Shown: piece by piece, positions 51,076-60,238 of the stretch | How positions within the stretch are numbered: position 1 is the stretch's first letter | Layout: every line of letters begins with the position of its first letter | Assembly: GCF_021390475.1 (NCBI RefSeq) | Contig: NZ_JAJUWS010000004.1 | Span: 1 to 64,000 of the forward strand | Length of the DNA: 64,000 bases | Origin: Streptomyces sp. ST2-7A | GTDB lineage: Bacteria > Actinomycetota > Actinomycetes > Streptomycetales > Streptomycetaceae | Reading direction: 5' to 3' | Made by a program: the position numbers and the translations under genes | The notes under the pieces: generated by a model | What the model was told of the DNA's origin: nothing | Databases searched by the model: none | What the model saw: only the letters and a program-made list of their open reading frames with translations

Positions 51076-52591
51076 GCAGTCGCTCCTCCGCCCGTCGCCA
51101 GGGCTCCGTTCCGTCCCTCGGCTCATGGTGCCGCAACGGTTGCCCGGTTCGCAGCAGGGCTCGCAGGTCGCCGAGGTCGCCCTCCAGCACGCCGGCGGCC
51201 CGCGCCTGCACCAGGGCGTTGCCCAGGGCGGCGGCCTCGGCGGGGCCGGCGACCACCGGCAGTCCGCAGGCCTCGGCGGTCAGTCGGCACAGCAGGTCGT
51301 TCCGGGCGCCGCCACCGACCACGTGCACGACCTCGATCCGGCGGTCCGCCAACCGGGTCGCCTCGGCCAGGGCCCGGTGGTGGGCCAGGGCGAGCGAGTC
51401 CAGCACGCAGCGCACGGTCTCCGCCCGGTCCCGGGGCACCGGCCATCCGGTGTCCCGGCAGGCCGCCGCGATCCGGGCCGGCATGTCACCGGGGGCGATG
51501 AAGCCCTCGTCACCGGCGTCCACCACCGAGCGCAACGGCTCGGCGCGCTCGGCGTCCGCCAACAGGCCGGCCAGGTCGGGCGCGGCGCCGTCCTCGGACT
51601 CCCAGGCGCGCAGACACTCCTGGAGCAGCCACAGCCCCATGATGTTGCGCAGGTAGCGGACGGTGCCGTCGACCCCCAGTTCGTTGGTGAAGTTCGCCAG
51701 CCGGCTCTCCTCGGACAGCACGGGCCCGGGCAGTTCCAGCCCGGCCAGGGACCAGGTGCCGGTGGCGATGTAGCCGAACCGCGAGCCCGGCCCGTCGCCG
51801 GCGGCCGGGACGCCCACCACCGCCGAGGCGGTGTCGTGCGAACCGACCGCGATCACCGGAACCGGACCGGCCAGAGCGGTCTCCGCCAGGACGTGCGGCA
51901 GTAGTTCCCCGGCCGGGTCGCCGGGCCGCCGCAGCGGTGGGAAGAGGCCGGGGTCGAGGTCGAGGGCGTCGGCGACCTCCCGGGACCAGTCCCGGGTGCG
52001 CGGATCGATCAACTGGGTGGTGGAGGCGTTGGTCAGTTCGGTGCCGGCCTCGCCGGTGAGCCAGTACGAGATCAGATCCGGGATCAGCAGCACCCGTCGG
52101 GCCGCCGACCACGCCGCGCTCCCGCGCGCCGCCGTCAGCTGGTAGATCGTGTTGAACGGCAGGTGCTGCAGGCCGGTGGCCGCGTACAGCCGCTCGGGCG
52201 GCAACAGGGCCGCCACCTTCTCCGCCGTGCCCTCCACCCGGGCGTCCCGGTAGTGCACCGGGTTGCCCAGCAGGACTCCGTCCGCGTCCAGCAGGCCGTG
52301 ATCCACGGCCCAGGAATCGATGCCCACGCCGTCCAGGCGGCCCCCGGCGGCGCGTCCGGCCTCGCGCAGGCCGTCCAGCACCCCCCGGTACAGACCCGGG
52401 ATGTCCCAGTACAGCGTGTCGCCCATCCGCACCGGTCGGTTGGGGAAGCGGTGCACCTCGCGCAGATCGAGTCGGTCGGGCCCCACCGTCACGAGCATCA
52501 CCCGACCGCTGGACGCCCCCAGGTCGACGGCGGCGAAGGCCCCGCCCCGGGGGGACGCCCCGGGGCGGGAACCGGCGGTCGTGCCGCTCAT
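51068..52591 (-). CDS. rhaB: rhamnulokinase
   Basis: 507 residues, FGGY kinase. It phosphorylates L-rhamnulose to rhamnulose 1-phosphate. Landmarks are AVDLGASSGRVMLV, GIDSWAVDHGLLD, NPVHYRDARVEG, TLTNASTTQLIDPRT-type region (NASTTQLIDP), AVGSHDTASAVVGVPA, ATGTWSLAGLE, YLRNIMGLWLLQECLRAW and VVGGGARNDLLCRLTAEACG. Its ATG overlaps the aldolase stop as ATGA. The operon order rhaI, rhaD, rhaB, lutABC follows the route of carbon. Confidence 0.95.
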   Translation of the reverse strand: MSGTTAGSRPGASPRGGAFAAVDLGASSGRVMLVTVGPDRLDLREVHRFPNRPVRMGDTLYWDIPGLYRGVLDGLREAGRAAGGRLDGVGIDSWAVDHGLLDADGVLLGNPVHYRDARVEGTAEKVAALLPPERLYAATGLQHLPFNTIYQLTAARGSAAWSAARRVLLIPDLISYWLTGEAGTELTNASTTQLIDPRTRDWSREVADALDLDPGLFPPLRRPGDPAGELLPHVLAETALAGPVPVIAVGSHDTASAVVGVPAAGDGPGSRFGYIATGTWSLAGLELPGPVLSEESRLANFTNELGVDGTVRYLRNIMGLWLLQECLRAWESEDGAAPDLAGLLADAERAEPLRSVVDAGDEGFIAPGDMPARIAAACRDTGWPVPRDRAETVRCVLDSLALAHHRALAEATRLADRRIEVVHVVGGGARNDLLCRLTAEACGLPVVAGPAEAAALGNALVQARAAGVLEGDLGDLRALLRTGQPLRHHEPRDGTEPWRRAEERLHG

Positions 52592-54633
52592 CGCAGGAAG
52601 GCCGCGGCGACACCCGCGTCGACCGGGATGTGCAGACCGGTGGTGTGCGACAGGTCGCCGGCGGTCAGGGTGTACACCGCCGCCGCCACGTGCTCCGGCA
52701 GCACCTCGCGCTTGAGCAGGGTCCGCTGCGCGTAGAACTCGCCCAGCTTCTCCTCCTCCACGCCGTACACCGCGGCCCGCTTGGCACCCCAGCCGGCGGC
52801 GAAGATCCCGGAACCGCGCACCACGCCGTCGGGGTTGACGCCGTTGACCCGGATGCCGTGCCCGCCGAGTTCGGCGGCCAGCAGCCGCACCTGGTGGGCC
52901 TGGTCGGCCTTCGTTGCGCCGTAGGCGATGTTGTTGGGGCCGGCGAAGACGCCGTTCTTGGAGACGATGTAGACGATGTCGCCGCCCATGTCCTGGGCGA
53001 TCATCATCCGGGCCGCCTCACGGGAGACCAGGAACGAGCCGCGCGCCATGATCCGGTGCTGCAGGTCCCAGTCGGCCGCGGTGGTCTCGGTCAGCGGCTT
53101 GGAGATGGAGATCCCGGCGTTGTTCACCACCAGGTCGATCCCGCCGAAGGCCAGTGCGCCGACGGCGAAGGCCTCGGCGATCGCCTCCTCGGAGGTCACG
53201 TCGGCGGCCACCGCCACCGCCCGGTCCGGGCCGCCCAACTCCTTCGCCACCTCCGCGGAGCGCTCGGCGTCCAGATCGGCGACCACCACGCAGGCGCCCT
53301 CGGCGACGAGCCGGCGGGCGGTGGCCAGGCCGATGCCGGAGGCCGCGCCGGTGACCAGCGCCACCCGGGTCGCCAGCGGCTTGGGCTTCGGCATCCGCCG
53401 CAGCTTGGCCTCCTCCAGCTCCCAGTACTCGATCCGGAACTTCTCGGACTCCTCGATGGGGGCGTACCGGGAGATCGCCTCGGCCCCGCGCATCACGTTG
53501 ACGGCGTTGACGTAGAACTCACCGGCGACCCGGGCGGTCTGCTTGTCCTTGCCGAAGGAGAACATCCCGATACCCGGCACCAGCACGATGGCCGGGTCCG
53601 CGCCGCGCATGGCGGGGGAATCGGGGTTCGCGTGCCGCTCGTAGTAGGCGCGGTACTCCTCGCGGTACTTCGCGTGCAGCTCGCGCAGCCGCTCCACGGC
53701 TCGCTCCAACGGGGCGTCGGCCGGCAGGTCGAGCACCAGGGGGCGGACCTTGGTGCGCAGGAAGTGGTCGGGGCACGAGGTGCCCAGGGCCGCCAGCCGG
53801 GGGTGCTCGTCGCGGGAGAGGAAGTCCAGCACCGTCTCGCTGTCGGTGAAGTGGCCCAGTTGGGGACGGTCGGTGGAGGCCAGACCCCGGATCACGGGGG
53901 CCAGCGCCGCGGCGCGGGCGCGCCGCTCCTCCTCCGGCAGCGGCTCCCATCCCGGGCGCACCGCCCCGAAGGGCTCGGGCCGGCCCCGCTCGGCGATGAA
54001 ACGCTCGGCGGTGCGGATGATGTCCAGGGAGTTGCGCTCGCACTCCTCGGAGGTGTCACCCCAGGCGGTGATGCCGTGACCGCCCAGCACGCAGCCGATC
54101 GCCTGCGGGTTGGCCTCCTTGACGGCGGCGATGTCCAGGCCGAGCCGGAAGCCGGGACGGCGCCAGGGCACCCAGACCACGCGGTCCCCGAAGCACTCCC
54201 CGGTCAACTTCTCCCCATCGGCGGCGCAGGCCAGTGCGATGCCGGAGTCGGGGTGCAGGTGATCCACGTGCGCGGCGTCCACCAGTCCGTGCATGGCGGT
54301 GTCGATGGAGGGGGCGGCGCCCCCCTTGCCGTGCAGGCAGTAGTCGAAGGCGGCGACCATCTCGTCCTCGCGCTCCACGCCCGGGTAGACCCCGGTCAGG
54401 GCGCGCAGGCGGTCCAACCGCAGGGCGGCCAGGCCGCCCTCGGTGAGGGTGCCCAGGTCGCCCCCGGAACCCTTGACCCACATCAGCTCGATGTCGGTCC
54501 CGGTGACCGGGTCCGCGGCGGTGCCCTTGGCGGAGGTGTTGCCGCCCGCGTAGTTGGTGTTGCGGGGGTCGGCTCCGAGGCGGTGCGAGCGCTCCAACAG
54601 CTCGACGACCGGCCGGGGGGTGGCGTCCGTCAT
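52588..54633 (-). CDS. rhaD: bifunctional rhamnulose-1-phosphate aldolase / lactaldehyde dehydrogenase
   Basis: 681 residues from ATG 54633 with GGGAG just upstream. Residues 1-~420 are a class II aldolase domain (NTNYAGGNTSAKG, MWVKGSGGDLGTL, HVDHLHPDSGIALA with zinc-binding His residues). Residues ~430-681 are a short-chain dehydrogenase (VALVTGAASGIGLATA, VNNAGISISKPL, YGATKADQAHQVR catalytic Tyr/Lys region). This fusion cleaves rhamnulose 1-phosphate to DHAP and L-lactaldehyde and oxidises the latter to L-lactate with NAD. Lactate then feeds the downstream LutABC. A ~104-bp gap separates it from rhaI. Confidence 0.94.
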   Translation of the reverse strand: MTDATPRPVVELLERSHRLGADPRNTNYAGGNTSAKGTAADPVTGTDIELMWVKGSGGDLGTLTEGGLAALRLDRLRALTGVYPGVEREDEMVAAFDYCLHGKGGAAPSIDTAMHGLVDAAHVDHLHPDSGIALACAADGEKLTGECFGDRVVWVPWRRPGFRLGLDIAAVKEANPQAIGCVLGGHGITAWGDTSEECERNSLDIIRTAERFIAERGRPEPFGAVRPGWEPLPEEERRARAAALAPVIRGLASTDRPQLGHFTDSETVLDFLSRDEHPRLAALGTSCPDHFLRTKVRPLVLDLPADAPLERAVERLRELHAKYREEYRAYYERHANPDSPAMRGADPAIVLVPGIGMFSFGKDKQTARVAGEFYVNAVNVMRGAEAISRYAPIEESEKFRIEYWELEEAKLRRMPKPKPLATRVALVTGAASGIGLATARRLVAEGACVVVADLDAERSAEVAKELGGPDRAVAVAADVTSEEAIAEAFAVGALAFGGIDLVVNNAGISISKPLTETTAADWDLQHRIMARGSFLVSREAARMMIAQDMGGDIVYIVSKNGVFAGPNNIAYGATKADQAHQVRLLAAELGGHGIRVNGVNPDGVVRGSGIFAAGWGAKRAAVYGVEEEKLGEFYAQRTLLKREVLPEHVAAAVYTLTAGDLSHTTGLHIPVDAGVAAAFLR

Positions 54634-54737
54634 CTTCTCCCTGCTTCCTGGGCTTTCCTGTACTGCGGTGCGGGCGTGGGCGCGTCCGGGCCGATCGCCC
54701 AACGCGTGTGGGCGGGCCCGTGGCGGGCCCGGTGTGG

Positions 54738-55898
54738 TCAGGCGCCCCAGCCCGCCTGCTCGCCGCCCCGCCGATCGGCGACGATGCGCTCGGCCCATCC
54801 GGAGCGCCGGTAGGCGGCGATGGGGTCGGGGTCCATACCCCGCTCCTCGCGCAGTTCGGCCAGCAGCGGTCGCACATCGGTGTTGTAGGCGTCCATCAGG
54901 ACCGCGTTCGCGCCGAGCACGTCACCGGAGAGCTGGGCGGCGCCCAGCGCCTCCCGGTCCACCAGCAGGGCCTTGGCGGTGGCCTCCTGGACGTTCATCA
55001 CCGAACGGATGATCGCGGGGATCTTGGGCTCGATGTTGTGGCACTGGTCCAGCATGAAGGCGATGTCGGGCGCGAAGCCGCCGCCCCCGATGACCTCGTG
55101 CATGATGCGGAACAGTTGGAAGGGGTCGGCGGCACCGACCATCAGGTCGTCGTCGGCGTAGAAGCGGGAGTTGAAGTCGAAGCCGCCGAGCCTGCCCTCG
55201 CGCAGCAGGACCGCGACGATGAACTCGATGTTGGTGCCCGGCGCGTGGTGCCCGGTGTCCACCACGACCCGGGCCCGCTCGCCCAGCCGCAGGCAGTGGG
55301 CATGGGCGGTGCCCCAGTCCGGCACGTCGGTGGCGTAGAAGGCGGGCTCGAAGAACTTGTACTCCAGCAGCATCCGCTGATCGGCGCCCAGACGCTCGTA
55401 GACGGCGGCCAGGGCTTCGGCGAGACGGTCCTGGCGGGCGCGGATGTCGTCCTGCCCCGGATAGTTGGTGCCGTCGGCGAACCACAGCTTCAGGTCGCGC
55501 GAGCCGGTGGCGTCCATGATGTCCACGCACTCGAGCAGGTGGTCCAGGGCCTTGCGGCGCACCCGGGGGTCGGGGTGGCAGACGCTGCCCAGCCGGTAGT
55601 CGTCGTCCTGGAAGACGTTGGAGTTGATCGTTCCCAATCGCAGGCCCAGGTCCTTGGCGAAGGTCGCCAGCGCGCCGTAGTCGTCGACCCGGTCCCAGGG
55701 GATGTGCAGGGCCACCGAGGGGGCCGCACCGGTGAACTCGTGCACCCGGGCGGCGTCCTCCAGCTTCTCCCGGGGGGTGCGGGGAACCCCCTCCTGCGCG
55801 AACACCTTGAACCGGGTGCCGGAGTTTCCATAGGCCCACGAGGGGGTCTCGATGGCCTGGGTGGCGAGGGCCGCCTTGACGGCGGAGGAGGCGGTCAT
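54738..55898 (-). CDS. rhaI: L-rhamnose isomerase
   Basis: 386 residues from ATG 55898. A TIM-barrel isomerase of the RhaI (Pseudomonas/actinobacterial) type, not E. coli RhaA. It converts L-rhamnose to L-rhamnulose. Metal-binding and catalytic residues are in LEYKFFEPAFYATD, VVVDTGHHAPGTNIEF (His/Asp), FDFNSRFYADDDL and DPFQLFRIMHEVI. HIPWD and INSNVFQDDDY are also family motifs. The C terminus MDPDPIAAYRRSGWAERIV is characteristic. First gene of the operon. A LacI-type operator lies 34 bp upstream. Confidence 0.94.
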   Translation of the reverse strand: MTASSAVKAALATQAIETPSWAYGNSGTRFKVFAQEGVPRTPREKLEDAARVHEFTGAAPSVALHIPWDRVDDYGALATFAKDLGLRLGTINSNVFQDDDYRLGSVCHPDPRVRRKALDHLLECVDIMDATGSRDLKLWFADGTNYPGQDDIRARQDRLAEALAAVYERLGADQRMLLEYKFFEPAFYATDVPDWGTAHAHCLRLGERARVVVDTGHHAPGTNIEFIVAVLLREGRLGGFDFNSRFYADDDLMVGAADPFQLFRIMHEVIGGGGFAPDIAFMLDQCHNIEPKIPAIIRSVMNVQEATAKALLVDREALGAAQLSGDVLGANAVLMDAYNTDVRPLLAELREERGMDPDPIAAYRRSGWAERIVADRRGGEQAGWGA

Positions 55899-55931
55899 GC
55901 GATCAGGACTCCCGGGTGGCTGGACACCGCT

Positions 55932-55945
55932 GTGAATCGTTTCAC
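55932..55945. promoter_or_regulatory. LacI-type operator O1 upstream of rhaI
   Basis: GTGAATCGTTTCAC, a dyad with one mismatched pair. Its core TGAATCGTTTCA matches the second site near rhaM. Confidence 0.6.
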
Positions 55946-56092
55946 TGAGCTGACGCTAAGAGGGGGTGGGGAGTCGTGTCAAGATGACGGCCGGCATCGG
56001 TCGGAAAGTGATGGAGGGCGATCCGCGGAGCCCTCATGAGCAGCCGATCTTGACGCGCTGTGATGGCCCGGCTAGCTTGCGTCCCCGGCGAA

Positions 56093-56104
56093 TGAAACCT
56101 TTCA
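56093..56104. promoter_or_regulatory. LacI-type operator O2 upstream of rhaM
   Basis: TGAAACCTTTCA ends 2 bp before the rhaM ribosome site AAGGAG (56107-56112). With O1 it forms a pair (TGAAWCSTTTCA) about 160 bp apart in the divergent promoter, which would allow one repressor to control both directions. Confidence 0.6.
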
Positions 56105-56119
56105 CGAAGGAGCGGCGTC

Positions 56120-56440
56120 ATGCGGCGGATCTGCTTTCTGCTCAAGGTCCGCGCGGACCGGCTGGAGGAGTACCGGGAGCGCCACGCCGAGGTCTGGCCG
56201 GAGATGCGCCGGGCGTTGGGCGAGTCCGGGTGGCACAACTACTCCCTCTTCCTGCGCGAGGACGGCCTGCTGGTGGGCTACCTCGAGACCGAGGACTTCG
56301 AGGCCGCCCGGGAGGCGATGTCCCGCACGGAGGTCAACGCCCGCTGGCAGGCGGAGATGGCCGGGTTCTTCGAGGACCTCGACGGGGTGGGCCCCGACGA
56401 GGCGATGCGCCCGCTCACCGAGATCTTCCACCTGGACTGA
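56120..56440 (+). CDS. rhaM: L-rhamnose mutarotase
   Basis: 106 residues from ATG 56120 with AAGGAG 7 bp upstream. It interconverts the alpha and beta anomers of L-rhamnose so that the isomerase receives its preferred form. The catalytic His22 is in YRERHAEVWPE, as in E. coli YiiL, with the flanking Tyr18. Further landmarks are HNYSLFLREDGLLVGYLE and MRPLTEIFHLD at the C terminus. It is divergent from rhaI and ~235 bp upstream of the LacI gene. Confidence 0.94.
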   Translation: MRRICFLLKVRADRLEEYRERHAEVWPEMRRALGESGWHNYSLFLREDGLLVGYLETEDFEAAREAMSRTEVNARWQAEMAGFFEDLDGVGPDEAMRPLTEIFHLD

Positions 56441-56675
56441 CCATTCGGGGCCCGGGGCCGGCGGTGATCGATCCGGGCGGCCACGCGAACGAACCGATAC
56501 CAACCCTTCCGATCGGGTTCCAACGGTCAGGGGTGTCCGTTCGCGATCATTCGCGGGTCCGGGGCGGACGCGGGGGTAGCCCGGTGTTCTCCCGCTCCCC
56601 GGCCGCCTACCATGTCCCGTCGGCGGACGCCGAAAGGCGACCGGCGGGGCACGACGAGAGAACGGAACGGGGACG

Positions 56676-57707
56676 ATGGCGCACACGGTCGGGATCAAGG
56701 AGGTCGCCCGACGGGCCGGTGTGTCGGTGGGCACGGTCTCCAACGTCATCAACCGTCCCGACATGGTCGCCGAGGAGACCCGCCGCCGGGTCCGCGCCGC
56801 CATCAACGAACTCGGCTACGTGCGCAGCGAGTCCGCCCGCCAACTGCGGGCCGGACGCAGCCGCATCATCGCCCTGCTCGTCCTCGACATGGCCAACCCC
56901 TTCTTCGTGGACGTCGCCATGGGCGCCGAGCGCGTCGCGCGTGCCGACGGGCTGGGCGTCATGCTCTGCAACAGCGCCCAGAGCGTCTCCGAGGAGGCCG
57001 ACTACCTCTCGCTCTTCGCCGAACAGCGGGTGCGCGGCGTCCTGGTCACCCCGGCGGACATGACCGGCCGCAACCTCACCGCCTTCCGCCGGCACAACAT
57101 CCCCTTCGTCCTGGTGGACCGGGTGCTGCCCAGTGCCGAGGGCTGCTCGGTCTCGGTGGACGACGTGCGCGGCGGTGCCCTGGCCGTCCGCCACCTGCTG
57201 GCCGAGGGGCACGAGCGGATCACCTACGTCAGCGGGCCGATGTCCCTGCAGCAGTGCCGCGACCGCCTCTCCGGCGCGCTGCTCGCGCTCGAGGAGGCGG
57301 GCCGGGGCCCGGAGGACCTGCGACACCTGGAGGCCGAGCGTCTCGACGTGGCCGCCGGGCGGGACGCCGGCGCCCGACTGCTGGGTGTCGACCCCCGCCC
57401 CGGCGCGGTCTTCTGCGCCAACGACCTGCTCGCCCTGGGGGTACTGCAGGCATTCTTCGCGGCCGGGGTGCGGGTCCCCGACGACGTGGCGCTGGTGGGT
57501 TACGACGACATCGAGTTCGCCGCCGCGGCGGCGGTGCCGCTGACCTCGGTCCGGCAGCCCGCCGGCCGGATGGGACGCGAGGCCGCCGAACTGCTGCTCC
57601 GCGAGACCGGGGAGGACGCGGCCCGTCACCGGCACCGACGCATCGTACTGGAGCCCGAACTGATCGTCCGCGAATCGAGTCTGGGCCCGCGCGCCGGCCG
57701 TCGATGA
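56676..57707 (+). CDS. LacI-family regulator, probable rhamnose repressor
   Basis: 343 residues from ATG 56676 with GGGG upstream. The helix-turn-helix and hinge are at the N terminus (IKEVARRAGVSVGTVSNVIN, RPDMVAEETRRRV, ELGYVRSESARQL). The periplasmic-binding-like ligand domain follows (ALLVLDMANPFFVDVAMGAE, RVRGVLVTPADM, FVLVDRVLP, AVFCANDLLALGVLQ, ALVGYDDIEFA). Its position next to rhaM and the two TGAAWCSTTTCA dyads in the promoter suggest it represses the rhamnose operon until a sugar ligand binds. Both points are inference. Confidence 0.9.
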   Translation: MAHTVGIKEVARRAGVSVGTVSNVINRPDMVAEETRRRVRAAINELGYVRSESARQLRAGRSRIIALLVLDMANPFFVDVAMGAERVARADGLGVMLCNSAQSVSEEADYLSLFAEQRVRGVLVTPADMTGRNLTAFRRHNIPFVLVDRVLPSAEGCSVSVDDVRGGALAVRHLLAEGHERITYVSGPMSLQQCRDRLSGALLALEEAGRGPEDLRHLEAERLDVAAGRDAGARLLGVDPRPGAVFCANDLLALGVLQAFFAAGVRVPDDVALVGYDDIEFAAAAAVPLTSVRQPAGRMGREAAELLLRETGEDAARHRHRRIVLEPELIVRESSLGPRAGRR

Positions 57708-57803
57708 CGCCCGTCCTCGGGGATCATCGGTGACGCGGACCCCGGACCGCGGATCACGGACCGCGGGCGGCCCCCGGGGGGCGATACGGAGGAGGAGCGG
57801 ACG

Positions 57804-58226
57804 ATGACGGGCGGAGTGCGCGGCCGGGTGCTGCGGGTGACCACCGGCGGTCGGGAGACCGTTCACGATCTCACCGGGGAGTGCGAAGCCTTCCTCGCGG
57901 ACGAGGCGGTCGGCGCCGACGGCCTGCTCAACGTCTTCGTCCCGCACGCCACCGCCGGTATCGCGATCCTGGAGACCGGCGCCGGCAGCGACGACGACCT
58001 CCTCGCGGCGCTGCGGGACCTGCTGCCCGCCGACGACCGCTGGCGCCACCGGCACGGCAGTCCCGGACACGGTCGCGACCACGTGCTGCCGGCGCTGGTC
58101 CCCCCGCATGCCACCCTGCCGGTGGTGGGCGGTCGCCTGGCGCTGGGCACCTGGCAGAGCGTCTGTTTGGTGGACACCAACCGCGACAACCCGAACCGCG
58201 AGGTACGGCTCTCCTTCCTCGGCTGA
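57804..58226 (+). CDS. YjbQ family protein (secondary thiamine-phosphate synthase type)
   Basis: 140 residues from ATG 57804 with GGAGGAGG 5 bp upstream. Conserved parts are LLNVFVPHATAGIAILETG, HGSPGHGRDHVLPALVPPHATLPVV and LALGTWQSVCLVDTN. YjbQ/UPF0047 proteins form trimers with a metal site at a His/Cys cluster and show weak thiamine-phosphate synthase activity; the true role is open. In this copy the usual GNADAH segment reads GRDH, so one ligand may differ. The gene follows LacI by 96 bp. Confidence 0.88.
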   Translation: MTGGVRGRVLRVTTGGRETVHDLTGECEAFLADEAVGADGLLNVFVPHATAGIAILETGAGSDDDLLAALRDLLPADDRWRHRHGSPGHGRDHVLPALVPPHATLPVVGGRLALGTWQSVCLVDTNRDNPNREVRLSFLG

Positions 58227-58313
58227 TTCCCCGGCCCGCCCGGCGATTTGTCTGTAGTGCCCATCGAATGCTTTCCTGTGCGTGTATCACCATATGGACG
58301 CGAAGGGGGCTCG

Positions 58314-59885
58314 GTGGGGTCGTACGGTAGGGGACCGCGTGAGGCGGCGGTGGTCGCGGCGCGACGCTGGTGGATCCCCGACCCGGGCCGGATACGCCTG
58401 CGGGCCGGCCTGCGGGCGGTGCTCGGCACCGGCCTGGCGGTGACCGCGGTCCTGCTCGCCGGGTTCGGCCTGGAGGCGGCCCTGCTCGGTGGCCTGGCGG
58501 CGCTGCTCGCCCTCTTCACGGTCAGCGACCCCGACGTGCGGCGGCAGGTCGCCACCACGGGCCTGCTGCCCCTGGCGGGGTTGCCGGTGCTCGCGGCGGG
58601 CTGCTTCCTGCACGACCGGCCGCTGGAACGCGCCGCCGCCTTCCTCGGCGTGGTCTTCGTCGGCGTGTGGGCCCGCCGCTTCGGACCCCGGGGCAACGCC
58701 CTGGGCATCTTCGCCTTCATGATGCTCTTCGCGGTCCAGTTCCTCGGCGCCCCGCCCGCCGACCTGATCCGACTCGTCCCCGCGGTGCTCCTCGCCCTGG
58801 TCTGCGCGGCCCTCGTACGCTTCGTCCTGTGGTGCTGGGAGCGACACACCCCGCCTCCCGCCGCGCCGGCGCCCCCGCCGTTCCCCGGCCGGCTGCGCCC
58901 CACCACCCGTCAGGCCCACCAGGCCGTCGTCGCCTGCGCGGTGGCGTTGGCCGTCGGGATACCGCTCTCCCCGGAACGCTGGTACTGGGCGGTCGGCGCC
59001 GCGTGGTGGATCTTCGTCAACACGGCCTCCCGGGGCGAGACCCTGGTGCGCGGCTTCCGGCGGGTGCTGGGCACCGTCCTCGGCGTGGTCGCAGGTGTCC
59101 TCCTGGCGCTCCCGCTGGACGGCGCCCCCGTCCCGACGGCGCTGCTCGCCGCCGTCTGCGTCTTCGGCATCTTCCACGCGGCGCCGGTCTCCTACTCCTG
59201 GATGATGTTCGCGGTCACGGTGCTGGTGGGGCTGCTCTACGGACTGCTGGGGGAGCTCAGCGCCGGCCTGCTGGCCATGCGGCTGCTGGAGACCGGGGTC
59301 GGCGCCGTGGCCGCCGTTCTCGCCGTGGCCCTGGTGCTCCCGATCACCACCCACGCCGCCACCCACGGCTGGATCCTGCGGGCCCTGGAGGCGACCCACG
59401 GCGCCGCCCGGGAGGCCGCCCGCCGACTGGCCGGCGACCCCGGCGCGGACCCGGCCCGCCGGGTCGCCGAGTTGGAACCCCTCCTGGACCGCGCCCGGCT
59501 CTCCCTGGCACCCCTCCTCCACCCGCTCAACCCGCTGCGGGCCCGGCGTGCCCGGGCCCGCGAGGTGACGGCCCTGCTCGACGAGTGCGCCGAGCGGGTC
59601 CGGGCGCTGGCCCGACTGGCCGAGACACCGGGCTCCGCCGCCGACGCCCGGTTCATCGAGGCGTGCGACCGGGTGGCGGAGGCCATCCGAGCCCTGCCGG
59701 TCCCGCCGCCCACCGGGTCCGCGCGGCGGGCCCGGAGCCGGCGTGCGGCCGGGGAGGTGACAGCGGTCGGGGACCGCCCCGCCCACCACCCGGCCCTGGC
59801 GCAGTTGCACGGGCTGGAGACGGCGGTGCGCCGGCTCGCCGGGCCGCTCCAGACCCCGCCGCGCACCCCGCTCGGTACCGCCTGA
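58314..59885 (+). CDS. FUSC-family membrane protein
   Basis: 523 residues from GTG 58314 with AAGGGGG 5 bp upstream; the TTG at 58248 has no ribosome site. Two blocks of about five membrane segments each are separated by a Pro-rich linker (~180-205). The second block has the family pattern ALAVGIPLSPERWYWAVGAAWWIFVNTASRGETLVRGFRRVLGT. The C-terminal ~150 residues are soluble and helical. FUSC/aromatic acid exporter (AaeB-like, YccS) proteins are putative efflux transporters; the substrate is unknown. Confidence 0.88.
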   Translation: MGSYGRGPREAAVVAARRWWIPDPGRIRLRAGLRAVLGTGLAVTAVLLAGFGLEAALLGGLAALLALFTVSDPDVRRQVATTGLLPLAGLPVLAAGCFLHDRPLERAAAFLGVVFVGVWARRFGPRGNALGIFAFMMLFAVQFLGAPPADLIRLVPAVLLALVCAALVRFVLWCWERHTPPPAAPAPPPFPGRLRPTTRQAHQAVVACAVALAVGIPLSPERWYWAVGAAWWIFVNTASRGETLVRGFRRVLGTVLGVVAGVLLALPLDGAPVPTALLAAVCVFGIFHAAPVSYSWMMFAVTVLVGLLYGLLGELSAGLLAMRLLETGVGAVAAVLAVALVLPITTHAATHGWILRALEATHGAAREAARRLAGDPGADPARRVAELEPLLDRARLSLAPLLHPLNPLRARRARAREVTALLDECAERVRALARLAETPGSAADARFIEACDRVAEAIRALPVPPPTGSARRARSRRAAGEVTAVGDRPAHHPALAQLHGLETAVRRLAGPLQTPPRTPLGTA

Positions 59886-59888
59886 CGG

Positions 59889-59908
59889 GGCCCGGCGGAC
59901 GCCGGGCC
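59889..59908 (+). terminator. FUSC gene terminator
   Basis: GGCCCGGC/GCCGGGCC, 8-bp perfect stem with a 4-nt loop, 3 bp after the stop codon. Confidence 0.6.
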
Positions 59909-60186
59909 TCCCGGGGAGGCGTCCTTCCCTGACGCCCGCCGGTCGGGGCCGCTCTCTCCCCCCGCCGAGGAGTCCACCCCGGTCACGGCTCCCGGCACTG
60001 CTCCATCGGGGAGTGAGGAAGGGTGGGCCCGGGGATCTCGTGACGGGGAGGTGCGCGGCATGGCGTCGATGTTCACGGCCGGGTCCGAAGATCCCGGTCG
60101 GGGCGTCCGGCGGTACGGGGGACGGCGCGTGCGACCGCCGTGACCGTTCAACGCCCCGGCCCTCCCGCGCCGCGCGGTCCGCCGAC

Positions 60187-60225
60187 CCGGTCCGCCGGGC
60201 CGGTCCGCCGGGCCGGTCCGCCGGG
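60187..60225. repeat. 13-bp tandem repeat, three exact copies
   Basis: The unit CCGGTCCGCCGGG is repeated three times without change, followed by a partial CCGGG. It lies in the 408-bp gap between FUSC and the CbiX-like gene, next to a strong hairpin. The rest of the gap (59909-60186) has no convincing gene. Confidence 0.75.
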
Positions 60226-60238
60226 CCGGGAACGGCCG

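Noticed and set aside
60187..60225. CRISPR-like repeats.
   Set aside because: The units are directly adjacent with no spacers, and no cas genes are present.
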